A DNA stretch of 64,000 bases from Streptomyces sp. SAJ15 (GTDB lineage: Bacteria > Actinomycetota > Actinomycetes > Streptomycetales > Streptomycetaceae). Location: contig NZ_NISY01000002.1 of assembly GCF_007595705.1 (NCBI RefSeq), positions 744,001 to 808,000 of the forward strand. The letters run 5' to 3'. The translations under genes were made by a program, and so were the position numbers. Of the stretch, positions 54,795-62,747 are shown piece after piece (position 1 is the first letter of the stretch; every line of letters starts with the position of its first letter). Below the pieces are notes generated by a model. It was not told where the DNA came from, did no database searches, and worked only from the letters and a program-made list of their open reading frames with translations.

Positions 54795-54810
54795 AGAACC
54801 GTACGGTTCT
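54795..54810. promoter_or_regulatory. Perfect 16-bp palindrome before davA
   Basis: AGAACCGTACGGTTCT is fully self-complementary with no spacer and lies 54 bp before the davA start codon, in the only gap upstream of davA and davB. It is a strong operator candidate, though the binding protein is unknown. Confidence 0.7.
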
Positions 54811-54864
54811 TTACGTCCCCCTGCTGGTTGTACGTCCCGTACCCGCCCCCGCCCGAGGTCTGCC

Positions 54865-55662
54865 ATGCCGTCGCTGCGCACCGCCCTGCTCCAGAGCTCC
54901 GGTCACCCCGGCGACGTGTCGGCCAACCTCCAGGTCCTCGGCGACGCCGCCGGCCGGGCCGCGGCGGCCGGAGCGGGGCTGCTCGTCACCTCGGAGCTCT
55001 TCCTCACCGGCTACGCCATCGGCGACGCGGTACCGGAGCTGGCGGAGCCCGCCGACGGCCCCGGGGCCACGGCCCTGGCCCGGATCGCGGCCGAGCACGG
55101 CATCGCGATCGCCTGCGGCTACCCCGAGCGCGACGGCGACACCCTCTACAACTCCGTCCAGCTCTTCGGGGCCGACGGCAGCCGCCTCGCCAACTACCGC
55201 AAGACCCACCTCTTCGGCGATTTCGAGACCGCCCACTTCACTCCCGGCGACGAGCCGGTCGTCCAGGCAGAGCTGGACGGCGTCAGGATCGGCCTTCTGA
55301 TCTGCTATGACGTCGAGTTCCCGGAGACCGTGAGGGCCCACGCCCTCGCCGGTACCGAGCTGCTGGCGGTCCCCACCGCACTGATGCGCCCGTACGAGAT
55401 CGTCCCGCAGACCCTCCTCCCGGCCCGCGCCTGGGAGAGCCAGCTCTACATCGCGTACGCCAACCGCTGCGGCCTCGAGGGCGAGTTCCACTTCGCCGGG
55501 CTCAGCTGCCTCGCCGCTCCCGACGGCACCGCCCGCGCCCGCGCCGGCGCGGCGGAGGACCTGGTCACCGCCGATGTGGACACCGATTCGCTGAAGGCGT
55601 CCCGGGCCGAGAACACCTATCTGAGCGATCGCCGCCCCGAGCTGTACGCCTCGCTCGCCTGA
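54865..55662 (+). CDS. davA: 5-Aminovaleramide amidase-like carbon-nitrogen hydrolase
   Basis: This 265-residue nitrilase-superfamily amidase has the E-K-C triad at E44 (SELFLTGY), K113 (NYRKTHLFG) and C147 (LLICYDVEFPE). The segments CGYPERDGDTLYNSVQL, SRLANYRKTHLFGDF and LICYDVEFPETVRAHALAGTELLAVPTALM resemble Pseudomonas DavA, which hydrolyses 5-aminovaleramide to 5-aminovalerate in lysine catabolism. The neighbour 58 bp downstream, a DavB-like lysine 2-monooxygenase, makes exactly that amide, which supports the call. Alternatives are deaminated-glutathione or indole-acetamide hydrolases. The ATG at 54865 gives the family N-terminus. Confidence 0.8.
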   Translation: MPSLRTALLQSSGHPGDVSANLQVLGDAAGRAAAAGAGLLVTSELFLTGYAIGDAVPELAEPADGPGATALARIAAEHGIAIACGYPERDGDTLYNSVQLFGADGSRLANYRKTHLFGDFETAHFTPGDEPVVQAELDGVRIGLLICYDVEFPETVRAHALAGTELLAVPTALMRPYEIVPQTLLPARAWESQLYIAYANRCGLEGEFHFAGLSCLAAPDGTARARAGAAEDLVTADVDTDSLKASRAENTYLSDRRPELYASLA

Positions 55663-55720
55663 ACCATCGCACCACCCCCTCGATCGTTCCGATCACCCCG
55701 CAAGTAGGAGAGTCCAGCCG

Positions 55721-57427
55721 ATGACGTCCACGGTGCCCACCGCCGTCCATGACGACCAGGACCCGCAGCAGTCCCCCCTTCCGCCCGTCACCATGTTCGG
55801 CCCGGACTTCCCCTACGCCTACGACGACTACCTGGCGCACCCGGCCGGCCTGGGCCAGATACCCGCCACCGAGCACGGCGGCGAGGTGGCGGTCATCGGC
55901 GGTGGCCTCTCCGGCATCGTCGCCGCGTACGAGCTGATGAAGATGGGCCTCAAGCCCGTCGTCTACGAGGCCGACCAGATCGGCGGCCGGCTGCGCACCG
56001 TCGGCTTCGAGGGCTGTGACGACTCGCTGAACGCCGAGATGGGCGCGATGCGGTTCCCGCCGTGCTCCACCGCCCTTCAGCACTACATCGACCTGGTGGG
56101 TCTGGAGACCAAGCCGTTCCCCAACCCCCTGGCCCCGGACACCCCCTCCACCGTCGTAGACCTCAAGGGTGAGTCGCACTACGCCGAGACCATCGACGAC
56201 CTTCCCGAGGTCTACCGCCAGGTCATGGACGCCTGGAACGCCTGCCTGGAGGAGGGCGCGAACTTCTCCGACATGAACCGCGCCATCCGTGAGCGGGACA
56301 TCCCGCGCATCCGCGAGATCTGGGCGCAGCTCGTCGAGAAGCTCGACAACCAGACCTTCTACGGCTTCCTCTGCGACTCCCCGGCCTTCAAGTCCTTCCG
56401 TCACCGGGAGATCTTCGGACAGGTCGGCTTCGGCACCGGTGGCTGGGACACCGACTTTCCGAACTCCATCCTGGAGATCCTCCGCGTCGTCTACACCGAG
56501 GCGGACGACCACCACCGCGGCATCGTCGGCGGTAGCCAGCAGCTTCCGCTGCGGCTGTGGGAGCGCGAGCCCCAGAAGCTCGTGCACTGGCCCCAGGGCA
56601 CCTCGCTGGCCAGCCTGCACGACGGCACGCCGCGCCCGGCCGTGACCCGGCTGCACCGCACGGCGGGCAACCGCATCACCGTCACCGACGCCTCCGGCGA
56701 CATCCGCACCTACCGCGCCGCCATCTTCACCGCGCAGTCCTGGATGCTGCTGTCGAAGATCGAGTGTGATGACGCGCTGTTCCCCATCGACCACTGGACG
56801 GCGATGGAGCGCACCCACTATATGGAGTCCTCCAAGCTGTTCGTGCCGGTCGACCGCCCGTTCTGGCTGGACAAGGACGAGGAGACCGGCCGGGACACGA
56901 TGAGCATGACGCTCACCGACCGGATGACCCGCGGCACCTACCTGCTGGACAACGGGCCGGACCAGCCCGCCGTCATCTGCCTCTCCTACACCTGGTGCGA
57001 CGACAGCCTCAAGTGGCTGCCGCTGTCCGCGAGCGAGCGCATGGAGGTCATGCTCAAGTCGCTTGGCGAGATCTACCCGAAGGTCGACATCCGGAAGCAC
57101 ATCATCGGCAACCCGGTGACCGTCTCCTGGGAGAACGAGCCCTACTTCATGGGCGCGTTCAAGGCCAACCTGCCCGGCCACTACCGCTACCAGCGCCGTC
57201 TGTTCACCCACTTCATGCAGGACCGCCTGCCCGAGGACAAGCGCGGCATCTTCCTCGCGGGTGACGACATCTCCTGGACGGCGGGCTGGGCCGAGGGCGC
57301 CGTGCAGACCGCGCTCAACGCGGTCTGGGGTGTCATGAAGCAGTTCGGCGGCGAGACCGACCCGACCAACCCGGGCCCCGGAGACCTCTACGACGAGATC
57401 GCCCCGGTGGAGCTGCCGGAGGACTGA
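55721..57427 (+). CDS. davB: L-lysine 2-monooxygenase-like flavoprotein
   Basis: The 568-residue flavin amine-oxidase-family protein has the FAD loop VIGGGLSGIVAAYELMKMGLKPVVYEADQIGGRL (glycines at about 60–65), FGTGGWDTDFPNSILEILRVV, MTLTDRMTRGTYLLDNG, and the C-terminal FAD/active-site region GIFLAGDDISWTAGWAEGAVQTALNAVWG near 505–535. Its N-terminal FGPDFPYAYDDYLAHPAGLG and the overall pattern resemble Pseudomonas DavB, which converts L-lysine and O2 to 5-aminovaleramide and CO2. Tryptophan- or phenylalanine-specific 2-monooxygenases share the fold, so substrate needs testing. The ATG has AGGAGAG 9 nt upstream; the gene is paired with davA. Confidence 0.82.
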   Translation: MTSTVPTAVHDDQDPQQSPLPPVTMFGPDFPYAYDDYLAHPAGLGQIPATEHGGEVAVIGGGLSGIVAAYELMKMGLKPVVYEADQIGGRLRTVGFEGCDDSLNAEMGAMRFPPCSTALQHYIDLVGLETKPFPNPLAPDTPSTVVDLKGESHYAETIDDLPEVYRQVMDAWNACLEEGANFSDMNRAIRERDIPRIREIWAQLVEKLDNQTFYGFLCDSPAFKSFRHREIFGQVGFGTGGWDTDFPNSILEILRVVYTEADDHHRGIVGGSQQLPLRLWEREPQKLVHWPQGTSLASLHDGTPRPAVTRLHRTAGNRITVTDASGDIRTYRAAIFTAQSWMLLSKIECDDALFPIDHWTAMERTHYMESSKLFVPVDRPFWLDKDEETGRDTMSMTLTDRMTRGTYLLDNGPDQPAVICLSYTWCDDSLKWLPLSASERMEVMLKSLGEIYPKVDIRKHIIGNPVTVSWENEPYFMGAFKANLPGHYRYQRRLFTHFMQDRLPEDKRGIFLAGDDISWTAGWAEGAVQTALNAVWGVMKQFGGETDPTNPGPGDLYDEIAPVELPED

Positions 57428-57470
57428 CGCTCCCAGCGTCGTTCGGGCCGCTCTCCCCCTCCCCGAGACC

Positions 57471-57510
57471 CGGGCCGCCGCCACGCCGCGACACGCGTGG
57501 CGGCGGCCCG
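57471..57510. terminator. Bidirectional hairpin between davB and DUF5995 gene
   Basis: CGGGCCGCCGCCACGC (57471–57486) pairs perfectly with 57495–57510 around an 8-nt loop, between two convergent genes. Confidence 0.82.
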
Positions 57511-57549
57511 CATCCATGTCCGGGCACCGGAGCGCGGTCCGCCGGGCGG

Positions 57550-58239
57550 TCAGCCCAGCGGCGTGAGGAGGCAGCGGCCGACGAGCCCCACGCCGGCGTC
57601 CACCCGATCGGAGAACTCCTCCGCCACCTCCGGAAGCCCACGCAGGCCCCACAGGGTGCGAAAGGTGGCCCACGCCGCGTCCCGTGCGCGCTCCAGACTC
57701 CAGGCACCCACCAGGTGGGTGAAGGGGTCGGCCACATCCAGCAGGTCGGGACCCGGCATCAACTCCTCGCGGATGCGCTCCTCCATCCTGACCAACACCT
57801 CGCCGACCCGGTCGAAGTCCCCTTCCAGCGCCGCCGGTTCCAACTCCCGTCCGTGACAGGTGCTGATGAGCGCCAGCGCCAGGTCGTAGCCGATATGCGC
57901 GTTGATGCCCGCCAGGGCGAACTGGAGCGGACGCACCGCGGGGTGGCGGCGCAGTTGGAACAGCGGCCGCCAACAGGCGGGCGGTCGCCGCCCGGCCGCC
58001 ACCGCGTCGAGGGCGGCCAGATAGCGTCCGCCGAACCGCACGGCCAGCTCCTCGGTCGCTGCCGGGTTGTGGAAATGGCCGGTGATCAGTCGCTGCCCGA
58101 CCTCCTCGGTGACCGAGAGGTACACCCGATTGAAGATCGCCACCCCGTCGTGCGGCGGCAACACGGTATCGATCGTCCGCATCCGTGCCACCACGTGGTC
58201 GAAGGTCCGCGGGGCGCACGGCTGGTCGGCCTCTGTCAT
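57550..58239 (-). CDS. DUF5995 family protein
   Basis: This 229-residue helical protein matches DUF5995: an N-terminal MRTIDTVLPPHDGVAIFNRVYLSVTEEVGQRL region, GGRYLAALDAVAAGRRPPACWRPLF, HPAVRPLQFALAGINAHIGYDLALALISTC and a C-terminal WRTFxxLW-like WATFRTLWGLRG. The histidines and aspartates around HIGYD could be a metal site but no activity is known. It is convergent with davB. Confidence 0.78.
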   Translation of the reverse strand: MTEADQPCAPRTFDHVVARMRTIDTVLPPHDGVAIFNRVYLSVTEEVGQRLITGHFHNPAATEELAVRFGGRYLAALDAVAAGRRPPACWRPLFQLRRHPAVRPLQFALAGINAHIGYDLALALISTCHGRELEPAALEGDFDRVGEVLVRMEERIREELMPGPDLLDVADPFTHLVGAWSLERARDAAWATFRTLWGLRGLPEVAEEFSDRVDAGVGLVGRCLLTPLG

Positions 58240-58799
58240 GGGGCTCAGGGTCCCAGCCGCCCGGTCCGCCGGGCGCTCGTGCGCGGCGGTTTCCCCATAA
58301 CGGGCTAACAGGCGGGAAGCGGAATCGCACCCACGTCATGAGACGTACCCCTCGCCCTCGTGTCGAGCTCGCCTGAGATGCATGGCAACTACCTTCCGTC
58401 GGCGGTCCGTTGCACCACCAGCGTGAACGGTCCGGCCCGGCCGGAGGAGAGACCTGGCGATCGGCGGATCCCGAATCCCCGGCTCGCCGGTCCGGGATTC
58501 GCTAGTCCAGGGTTCACCGATCCGGGTGTCGCCGGTCCGGGTGTCGCCGGTCCGGGGTTCAGCGATCCGGGTCTCCTCGGTCCAGGGTTCACCGATCCGG
58601 GTCTCCTCGGTCCGGGGCTCGCCGATCCGCGGACCGTCAGCCGGGAGATGCCGCATCAAGGGACGGCAGATCAGCGGACGGCAGATCAGCGGACAACGGA
58701 TCAGGGGACGCGAGATCACAGGATGTGGCATCAGGGGTCTACCGATCCGGGGATTCGCAGACCCTGGTTACTCTGCGTCAGCGAGGGGACCATGAACGC
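58240..58799. other. Long gap between DUF5995 and XRE genes
   Basis: These 560 bp contain the 15-bp minisatellite and, at the end, the XRE gene's ribosome-binding site. Open frames across the repeat on both strands were not accepted as genes. Confidence 0.6.
58451..58765. repeat. About 21-unit, 15-bp phase-keeping minisatellite
   Basis: From 58451 to 58765 the sequence can be cut into 15-bp units without gaps. The clearest block is 58481–58630, ten units of the type GGTTCACCGATCCGG, followed in the same phase by units of the type GGACGGCAGATCAGC (two identical copies at 58661–58690). Most units keep GATC, GGTC or similar at positions 9–12. Every frame encodes pentapeptide-like strings, but none has a start, ribosome-binding site and family match. 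Confidence 0.85.
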
Positions 58800-59639
58800 G
58801 TGGATCGCAACGAGTTCGCCGACTTCCTTCGCCGCTGCCGCGCACGCCTCGCACCCACCGACGTCGGACTGGGGCCGGGCGCGCGGCGCCGCACGCCCGG
58901 CCTCCGCCGAGAGGAGGTGGCCCAGCTCACCGGCATGTCCACGGACTACTACGCCCGGTTGGAGCAGGCGCGCGGCCCGCGTCCGTCCCGTCAGATGCTG
59001 ACCGCGCTCGCCCGGGCGCTGCGGCTGACCGACGACGAGCGGGACCATCTCTTCCACCTGGCCGGTGAGGAGCCGCCGCGTGACCGCGGCACCTCCGGGC
59101 ATGTGCCGCCCGGCATACTGCGCGTGCTGGACCGGTTGTACGACGCCGCCGCGCAGGTCACCAACGACTGGGGCGACATCCTGGCGCAGAACGCGCTGGC
59201 GGCTGCCCTGGTCGGGGACGTGAGCGCCCGGCCGCCGGCTGATCGGAACATGGTCCGCCGGTTCTTCACCGAGCGACCAGGCCCCTCGCTGACGCCCGCG
59301 GCGGACCGTGAGCGGCACGCACGGACGCATGTGGCGAACCTGCGGGCGGTGCTCGCCGCCCGCCCCGACGACCCCGGCCCTGCCGCGCTGGTCGCCGAGT
59401 TGCGGTCTGGCAGTGCGGAGTTCGCCGCCCTGTGGGAGGCGCACGAGGTTGCTGTGCAGCGCTCGTCCATCACTCGCTTCGAGCATCCGATGGTGGGGCT
59501 GCTGGAGCTGGAGTGCGAGGTGCTGCTGAGCGCCGAGCACGCCCAACGGTTGATCGTCTATACCGCCCAACCGGGCACCGAATCGTATGAACGACTGGAG
59601 CTGCTCCGTGTGCTGGGACTTCAGGACCTCACGGTGTAA
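58800..59639 (+). CDS. XRE-family regulator with MmyB-like ligand-binding domain
   Basis: The 279-residue protein has an N-terminal XRE HTH (about 4–75, EFADFLRRCRARLAPTDVGL … GLRREEVAQLTGMSTDYYARLEQARGPRPSRQMLTALARALRLTDDERDHLFHLAG) and a C-terminal MmyB-like PAS-type domain (about 95–275, VLDRLYDAAAQVTNDWGDILAQNALAAALVG …). This group is expanded in streptomycetes; MmyB itself regulates methylenomycin. The GTG at 58800 is supported by GAGGGG 10 nt upstream. The 15-bp repeat array ends 35 bp before the start codon, in the promoter position. Confidence 0.92.
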   Translation: MDRNEFADFLRRCRARLAPTDVGLGPGARRRTPGLRREEVAQLTGMSTDYYARLEQARGPRPSRQMLTALARALRLTDDERDHLFHLAGEEPPRDRGTSGHVPPGILRVLDRLYDAAAQVTNDWGDILAQNALAAALVGDVSARPPADRNMVRRFFTERPGPSLTPAADRERHARTHVANLRAVLAARPDDPGPAALVAELRSGSAEFAALWEAHEVAVQRSSITRFEHPMVGLLELECEVLLSAEHAQRLIVYTAQPGTESYERLELLRVLGLQDLTV

Positions 59640-59651
59640 GGCCTTGTTCGT

Positions 59652-59686
59652 CCGCCGGCGGCCCCGGGAGGGCGGGCCGCCGGCGG
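59652..59686. terminator. Hairpin between XRE gene and permease
   Basis: CCGCCGGCGGCCC (59652–59664) pairs with 59674–59686 around a 9-nt loop in the 58-bp convergent gap. Confidence 0.8.
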
Positions 59687-59697
59687 TGGGAGCCGGG

Positions 59698-61110
59698 TCA
59701 GTCGGTCCCCGTTCCCGTGGCCGTCCCCGTGCCCGCCCCCTTGTCGTCGTAGGCGCTGGTTCCGGAGTCCAGCAGTGGCTCCTGACGCTTCAGGTGGGCG
59801 GGGGCCAGGGCCCGCAGCACGTGGTAGCCGGTGATGACGACGATCGTGCCGAGCGCGATGCCGCTCAGCTCGAAGTTGTCGCTGATCTTCAGGCTGACAC
59901 CGCCGACGCCGATGATGACGCCCGCCGCCACCGGCACCAGGTTGAGCGGATTGCGCAGGTCCACGTCGTTGTGCACCCAGATCTGGGCGCCGAGCAGACC
60001 GATCATGCCGTAGAGGATCACCGTGATGCCGCCGAGGACACCGCCGGGGATCGCGGCCACCACCGCGCCGAACTTGGGGCACAGGCCGAAGAGGAGCGCG
60101 AAGCAGGCGGCTGCCCAGTAGGCGGCGGTGGAGTAGACGCGGGTGGCGGCCATCACGCCGATGTTCTCGGAGTAGGTGGTGTTGGCGGGGCCTCCGACGG
60201 CCGTCGACAGCATCGTCGCGGCGCCGTCCGCCGCGATGGCCGTGCCCAGCTTGTCGTCCAGTGGATCGTTGATCATCTCGCCCACCGCCTTCACATGGCC
60301 GGCGTTCTCCGCGATGAGCGCGATCACCACCGGAAGTGCGACGAGGATCGCCGACCACTCGAAGCTGGGGGCGTGCAGGGAGGGGAGCCCGATCCAGTCG
60401 GCGGATCCCACCTCGGAGAGGTCGAGCCGCCAGTGGTCCACCGCCTGGGTTCCGCCGTTCACCGAGTGGATCTTCCCGAAGATCCGGTCCAGGGTCCAGG
60501 AGAGCGCATAGCCGAAGATCAGCCCCAGGAAGATCGCGATCCGCGACCAGAAGCCGCGCAGACAGACCACGGCCAACCCGGTGAAGAGCATCGTCAGCAG
60601 CGCCGTCCACTGGTCGGTCGGCCAGTAGGTGCGCGCGGTGACCGGCGCGAGATTAAAGCCGATCAGCATGACCACGGCGCCGGTGACCACGGGGGGCATC
60701 GCCGCGTGGATGATCCGCGCACCGAAGCGCTGGACCGCGAGCCCACTGAGGAACAGGGCCGCGCCGACGACCAAGATCGCACCGGTCACCGCCGCGCTGC
60801 CGCCGCCCTGCGCCCGGATGACGGCGGCCACCCCCACGAAGGAGAGGCTGCAACCGAGATAGCTGGGGACCCGGCCACGGGTCGCGACCAGAAAGATCAT
60901 GGTCGCGACGCCCGACATCATGATGGCGAGATTCGGGTCGAGACCCATGAGCACCGGAGCGACGAAGGAAGCACCGAACATGGCGACCACATGCTGAGCG
61001 CCGAGCCCCGCGGTCCGGGGCCACGACAGCCGCTCATCGGGTCTGACGACGGCTCCGGGGGCGGGGGTGCGCCCGTCGCCGTGCAGGGTCCAGCGCAGGC
61101 CCAGGCCCAT
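59698..61110 (-). CDS. Uracil/nucleobase:cation symporter (NCS2/UraA type)
   Basis: The 470-residue protein has about 14 membrane segments and the NCS2 hallmarks: GAQHVVAMFGASFVAPVLMGLDPNLAIMMSG at the first half-helices, IALIAENAGHVKAVGEM, and AVGGPANTTYSENIGVMAATRVYS with the substrate-binding region, as in UraA/PyrP uracil permeases. Uracil is the most likely substrate; xanthine-type relatives usually have a different signature. The ATG at 61110 has GGAG 5 nt upstream. It could feed the salvage side of the pyrimidine route encoded earlier in the window, but no regulatory link is visible. Confidence 0.88.
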   Translation of the reverse strand: MGLGLRWTLHGDGRTPAPGAVVRPDERLSWPRTAGLGAQHVVAMFGASFVAPVLMGLDPNLAIMMSGVATMIFLVATRGRVPSYLGCSLSFVGVAAVIRAQGGGSAAVTGAILVVGAALFLSGLAVQRFGARIIHAAMPPVVTGAVVMLIGFNLAPVTARTYWPTDQWTALLTMLFTGLAVVCLRGFWSRIAIFLGLIFGYALSWTLDRIFGKIHSVNGGTQAVDHWRLDLSEVGSADWIGLPSLHAPSFEWSAILVALPVVIALIAENAGHVKAVGEMINDPLDDKLGTAIAADGAATMLSTAVGGPANTTYSENIGVMAATRVYSTAAYWAAACFALLFGLCPKFGAVVAAIPGGVLGGITVILYGMIGLLGAQIWVHNDVDLRNPLNLVPVAAGVIIGVGGVSLKISDNFELSGIALGTIVVITGYHVLRALAPAHLKRQEPLLDSGTSAYDDKGAGTGTATGTGTD

Positions 61111-61173
61111 GACTGCTCCACTTCATCGATACGCGGGGGGATCGGAGCAATGTTAATGGGCCGTAAGGGAGGT

Positions 61174-62028
61174 TCATCCCGTGATGGGAGGGTCCTCCGG
61201 CAGTTCCGCCTCGAAATCGTAGGACAAGGTCTGTGCCTGCTCATAGGAGAGGAGGTTGCTCGGATCCGCGTCGGGGTGCTCGATGGACCAGGCCAGCTCC
61301 ACCGCTCGGTGCAGGGCGGCCCGGAAGAGCAGCGAGCCGCAGCTGACCCTGCCGACACCCAGTTCGGCGAGGACCTCATAGCGGTGCCGGCCGGGGGCGA
61401 ACAGCACATTGAGCGGGGCCTGCCCCAGGTCCCGGACCAGTGTCGCGATGTCCTTCTCGTCGGTCAGGCCGGGCACGAAGACGCCGTCGGCGCCCGCGCG
61501 GACATAGGCTTCGGCCCGTTCGAGAGCCGCCGACAGCGGGGGAGCGGTCTCCCCGGCCAGCGCGGGGAACCAGTGGGTGTCGGTCCGGGCGTTCACGAAG
61601 AGTTCGGGCACCCGCTCTTTGACGGCCGTGATGACCTCACATTGTCGTCCGAGGGGTGCCAGCGTCCCCTCGGAGCGGCCGTCCTCGATGTTCACGCCCA
61701 CCACTCCGGCCGCCGCCAGCTCGGCGGCGAGTACCGCGACCTCCTCGGGGCGGTCGCTGAAGCCGCCCTCGATGTCGACGCTGACGAGCACCGGCAGTCG
61801 AGCCAGGCCGCGGGCGAGGGCGAGCGTCTCCTCGCGGGCGGCGCCGGTCGCGTCCGGCAGCCCGGCCGCGGCGGCGACGCCCAGGCTGGTGGTCCCCAGC
61901 GCGCGGAATCCGCGCCGGGCCAGCGCGGCGCCGCTGGCGTGGTCCCAGGCGTTGGGGAGCAGCAGCGGGCGGTCGGTGTGGTGGAGTCGGCGAAAGGCGG
62001 CGCAACGTTCGGTGGTGGCCGTGGTCAC
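61174..62028 (-). CDS. Isocitrate lyase/PEP mutase superfamily protein
   Basis: This 284-residue TIM-barrel protein shows the ICL/PEPM pattern RPLLLPNAWDHASGAALARRGFRALGTTSLGVA, VSVDIEGGFSD, GVNIEDGRSE with the metal-binding acidic residues, VNARTDTHW, and ADGVFVPGLTDEKDI. It lacks the KKCGH signature of isocitrate lyase, so it is probably a lyase or hydrolase of another 2-substituted succinate or phosphonate-type substrate. The GTG start overlaps the ArsR stop by 4 nt, and it is the third gene of a tightly coupled operon. Confidence 0.82.
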   Translation of the reverse strand: MTTATTERCAAFRRLHHTDRPLLLPNAWDHASGAALARRGFRALGTTSLGVAAAAGLPDATGAAREETLALARGLARLPVLVSVDIEGGFSDRPEEVAVLAAELAAAGVVGVNIEDGRSEGTLAPLGRQCEVITAVKERVPELFVNARTDTHWFPALAGETAPPLSAALERAEAYVRAGADGVFVPGLTDEKDIATLVRDLGQAPLNVLFAPGRHRYEVLAELGVGRVSCGSLLFRAALHRAVELAWSIEHPDADPSNLLSYEQAQTLSYDFEAELPEDPPITG

Positions 62029-62747
62029 GGTCGGGTCCCCTCAAGGTCGAGCAGGTCGAGGTCGAGCAACCGGCGGAGTGCCCGCCGGCCGGTGTCGCTG
62101 ACACGGAGCGCGCGTCGGCTGCCGATGCGCACGCACCATTCGGCCTCCAGCGCATGGCGATACAGGGCCGCGCCGGCGCGGCCGCCCAGGTGCGGCCGGC
62201 GCTCCGTCCAGTCCAGACAGCCGCGGGCCATCGGGCGACGGCCGCTCGGGGCGGCCGTCAGGTCGATGTCCAACTCGCGGAACCAGGCGAGGCCGTCGTC
62301 CGTGAGGGCGAAGCCCGTGTGCTGTTGGAGGAGGCCGCGTTCGAGCATGGCCGCGGTGATGGCGGTGCCGAGCCGGCCGGCCAGGTGGTCGTAGCAGGTG
62401 CGGGCGCGAGCCATGGCGCTGCTGGCGCCGGCGACGCGCAGGGTCCGCGGTGGGGAGGGAGGTGCCGCATACGCGGAGAGGTCCTCGATCAGCTGGGCGA
62501 CCTCGGGGCCGGCCAGGCGTAGGTAGCGGTGCCGCCCCTGCCGCTCCTCCGCCAGCAGACCGCCGTCCACCAGTCGGTTCAGTTGCTCACTGGCCGTGGA
62601 GGCGGCGACCCCCGCCTGCCGGGCCAGCTCTCCGGCGGTCCACGCCCGGCCGTCGAGCAGCGCCAGGCAGAAACGGACGCGGGTCTCGTCGGCCAGTAGC
62701 GCGGCGAGACGGGCGAGTTGTGGCCCGGTGGGCTCGGGGTGGGTCAT
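62025..62747 (-). CDS. ArsR-type winged-helix regulator with C-terminal extension
   Basis: The 240-residue protein has an N-terminal ArsR-like winged HTH (about 10–85, RLAALLADETRVRFCLALLDGRAWTAGELARQAGVAASTASEQLNRLVDGGLLAEERQGRHRYLRLAG) and a C-terminal region of about 140 residues with a second winged-helix look (GFALTDDGLAWF … RVSDTGRRALRRLLDLDLLDLE). No metal-binding cysteine cluster is seen. The ATG at 62747 overlaps the stop of the upstream MFS gene (ATGA). Confidence 0.85.
   Translation of the reverse strand: MTHPEPTGPQLARLAALLADETRVRFCLALLDGRAWTAGELARQAGVAASTASEQLNRLVDGGLLAEERQGRHRYLRLAGPEVAQLIEDLSAYAAPPSPPRTLRVAGASSAMARARTCYDHLAGRLGTAITAAMLERGLLQQHTGFALTDDGLAWFRELDIDLTAAPSGRRPMARGCLDWTERRPHLGGRAGAALYRHALEAEWCVRIGSRRALRVSDTGRRALRRLLDLDLLDLEGTRP

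Noticed and set aside
58336..59001. Repeat-coding open frames over the 15-bp array, possibly a pentapeptide-repeat or collagen-like protein
   Set aside because: Every frame gives a five-residue repeat because the unit is 15 bp; none shows the A(D/N)LXX pattern or a supported start, and the plus-strand frame runs into the XRE gene.
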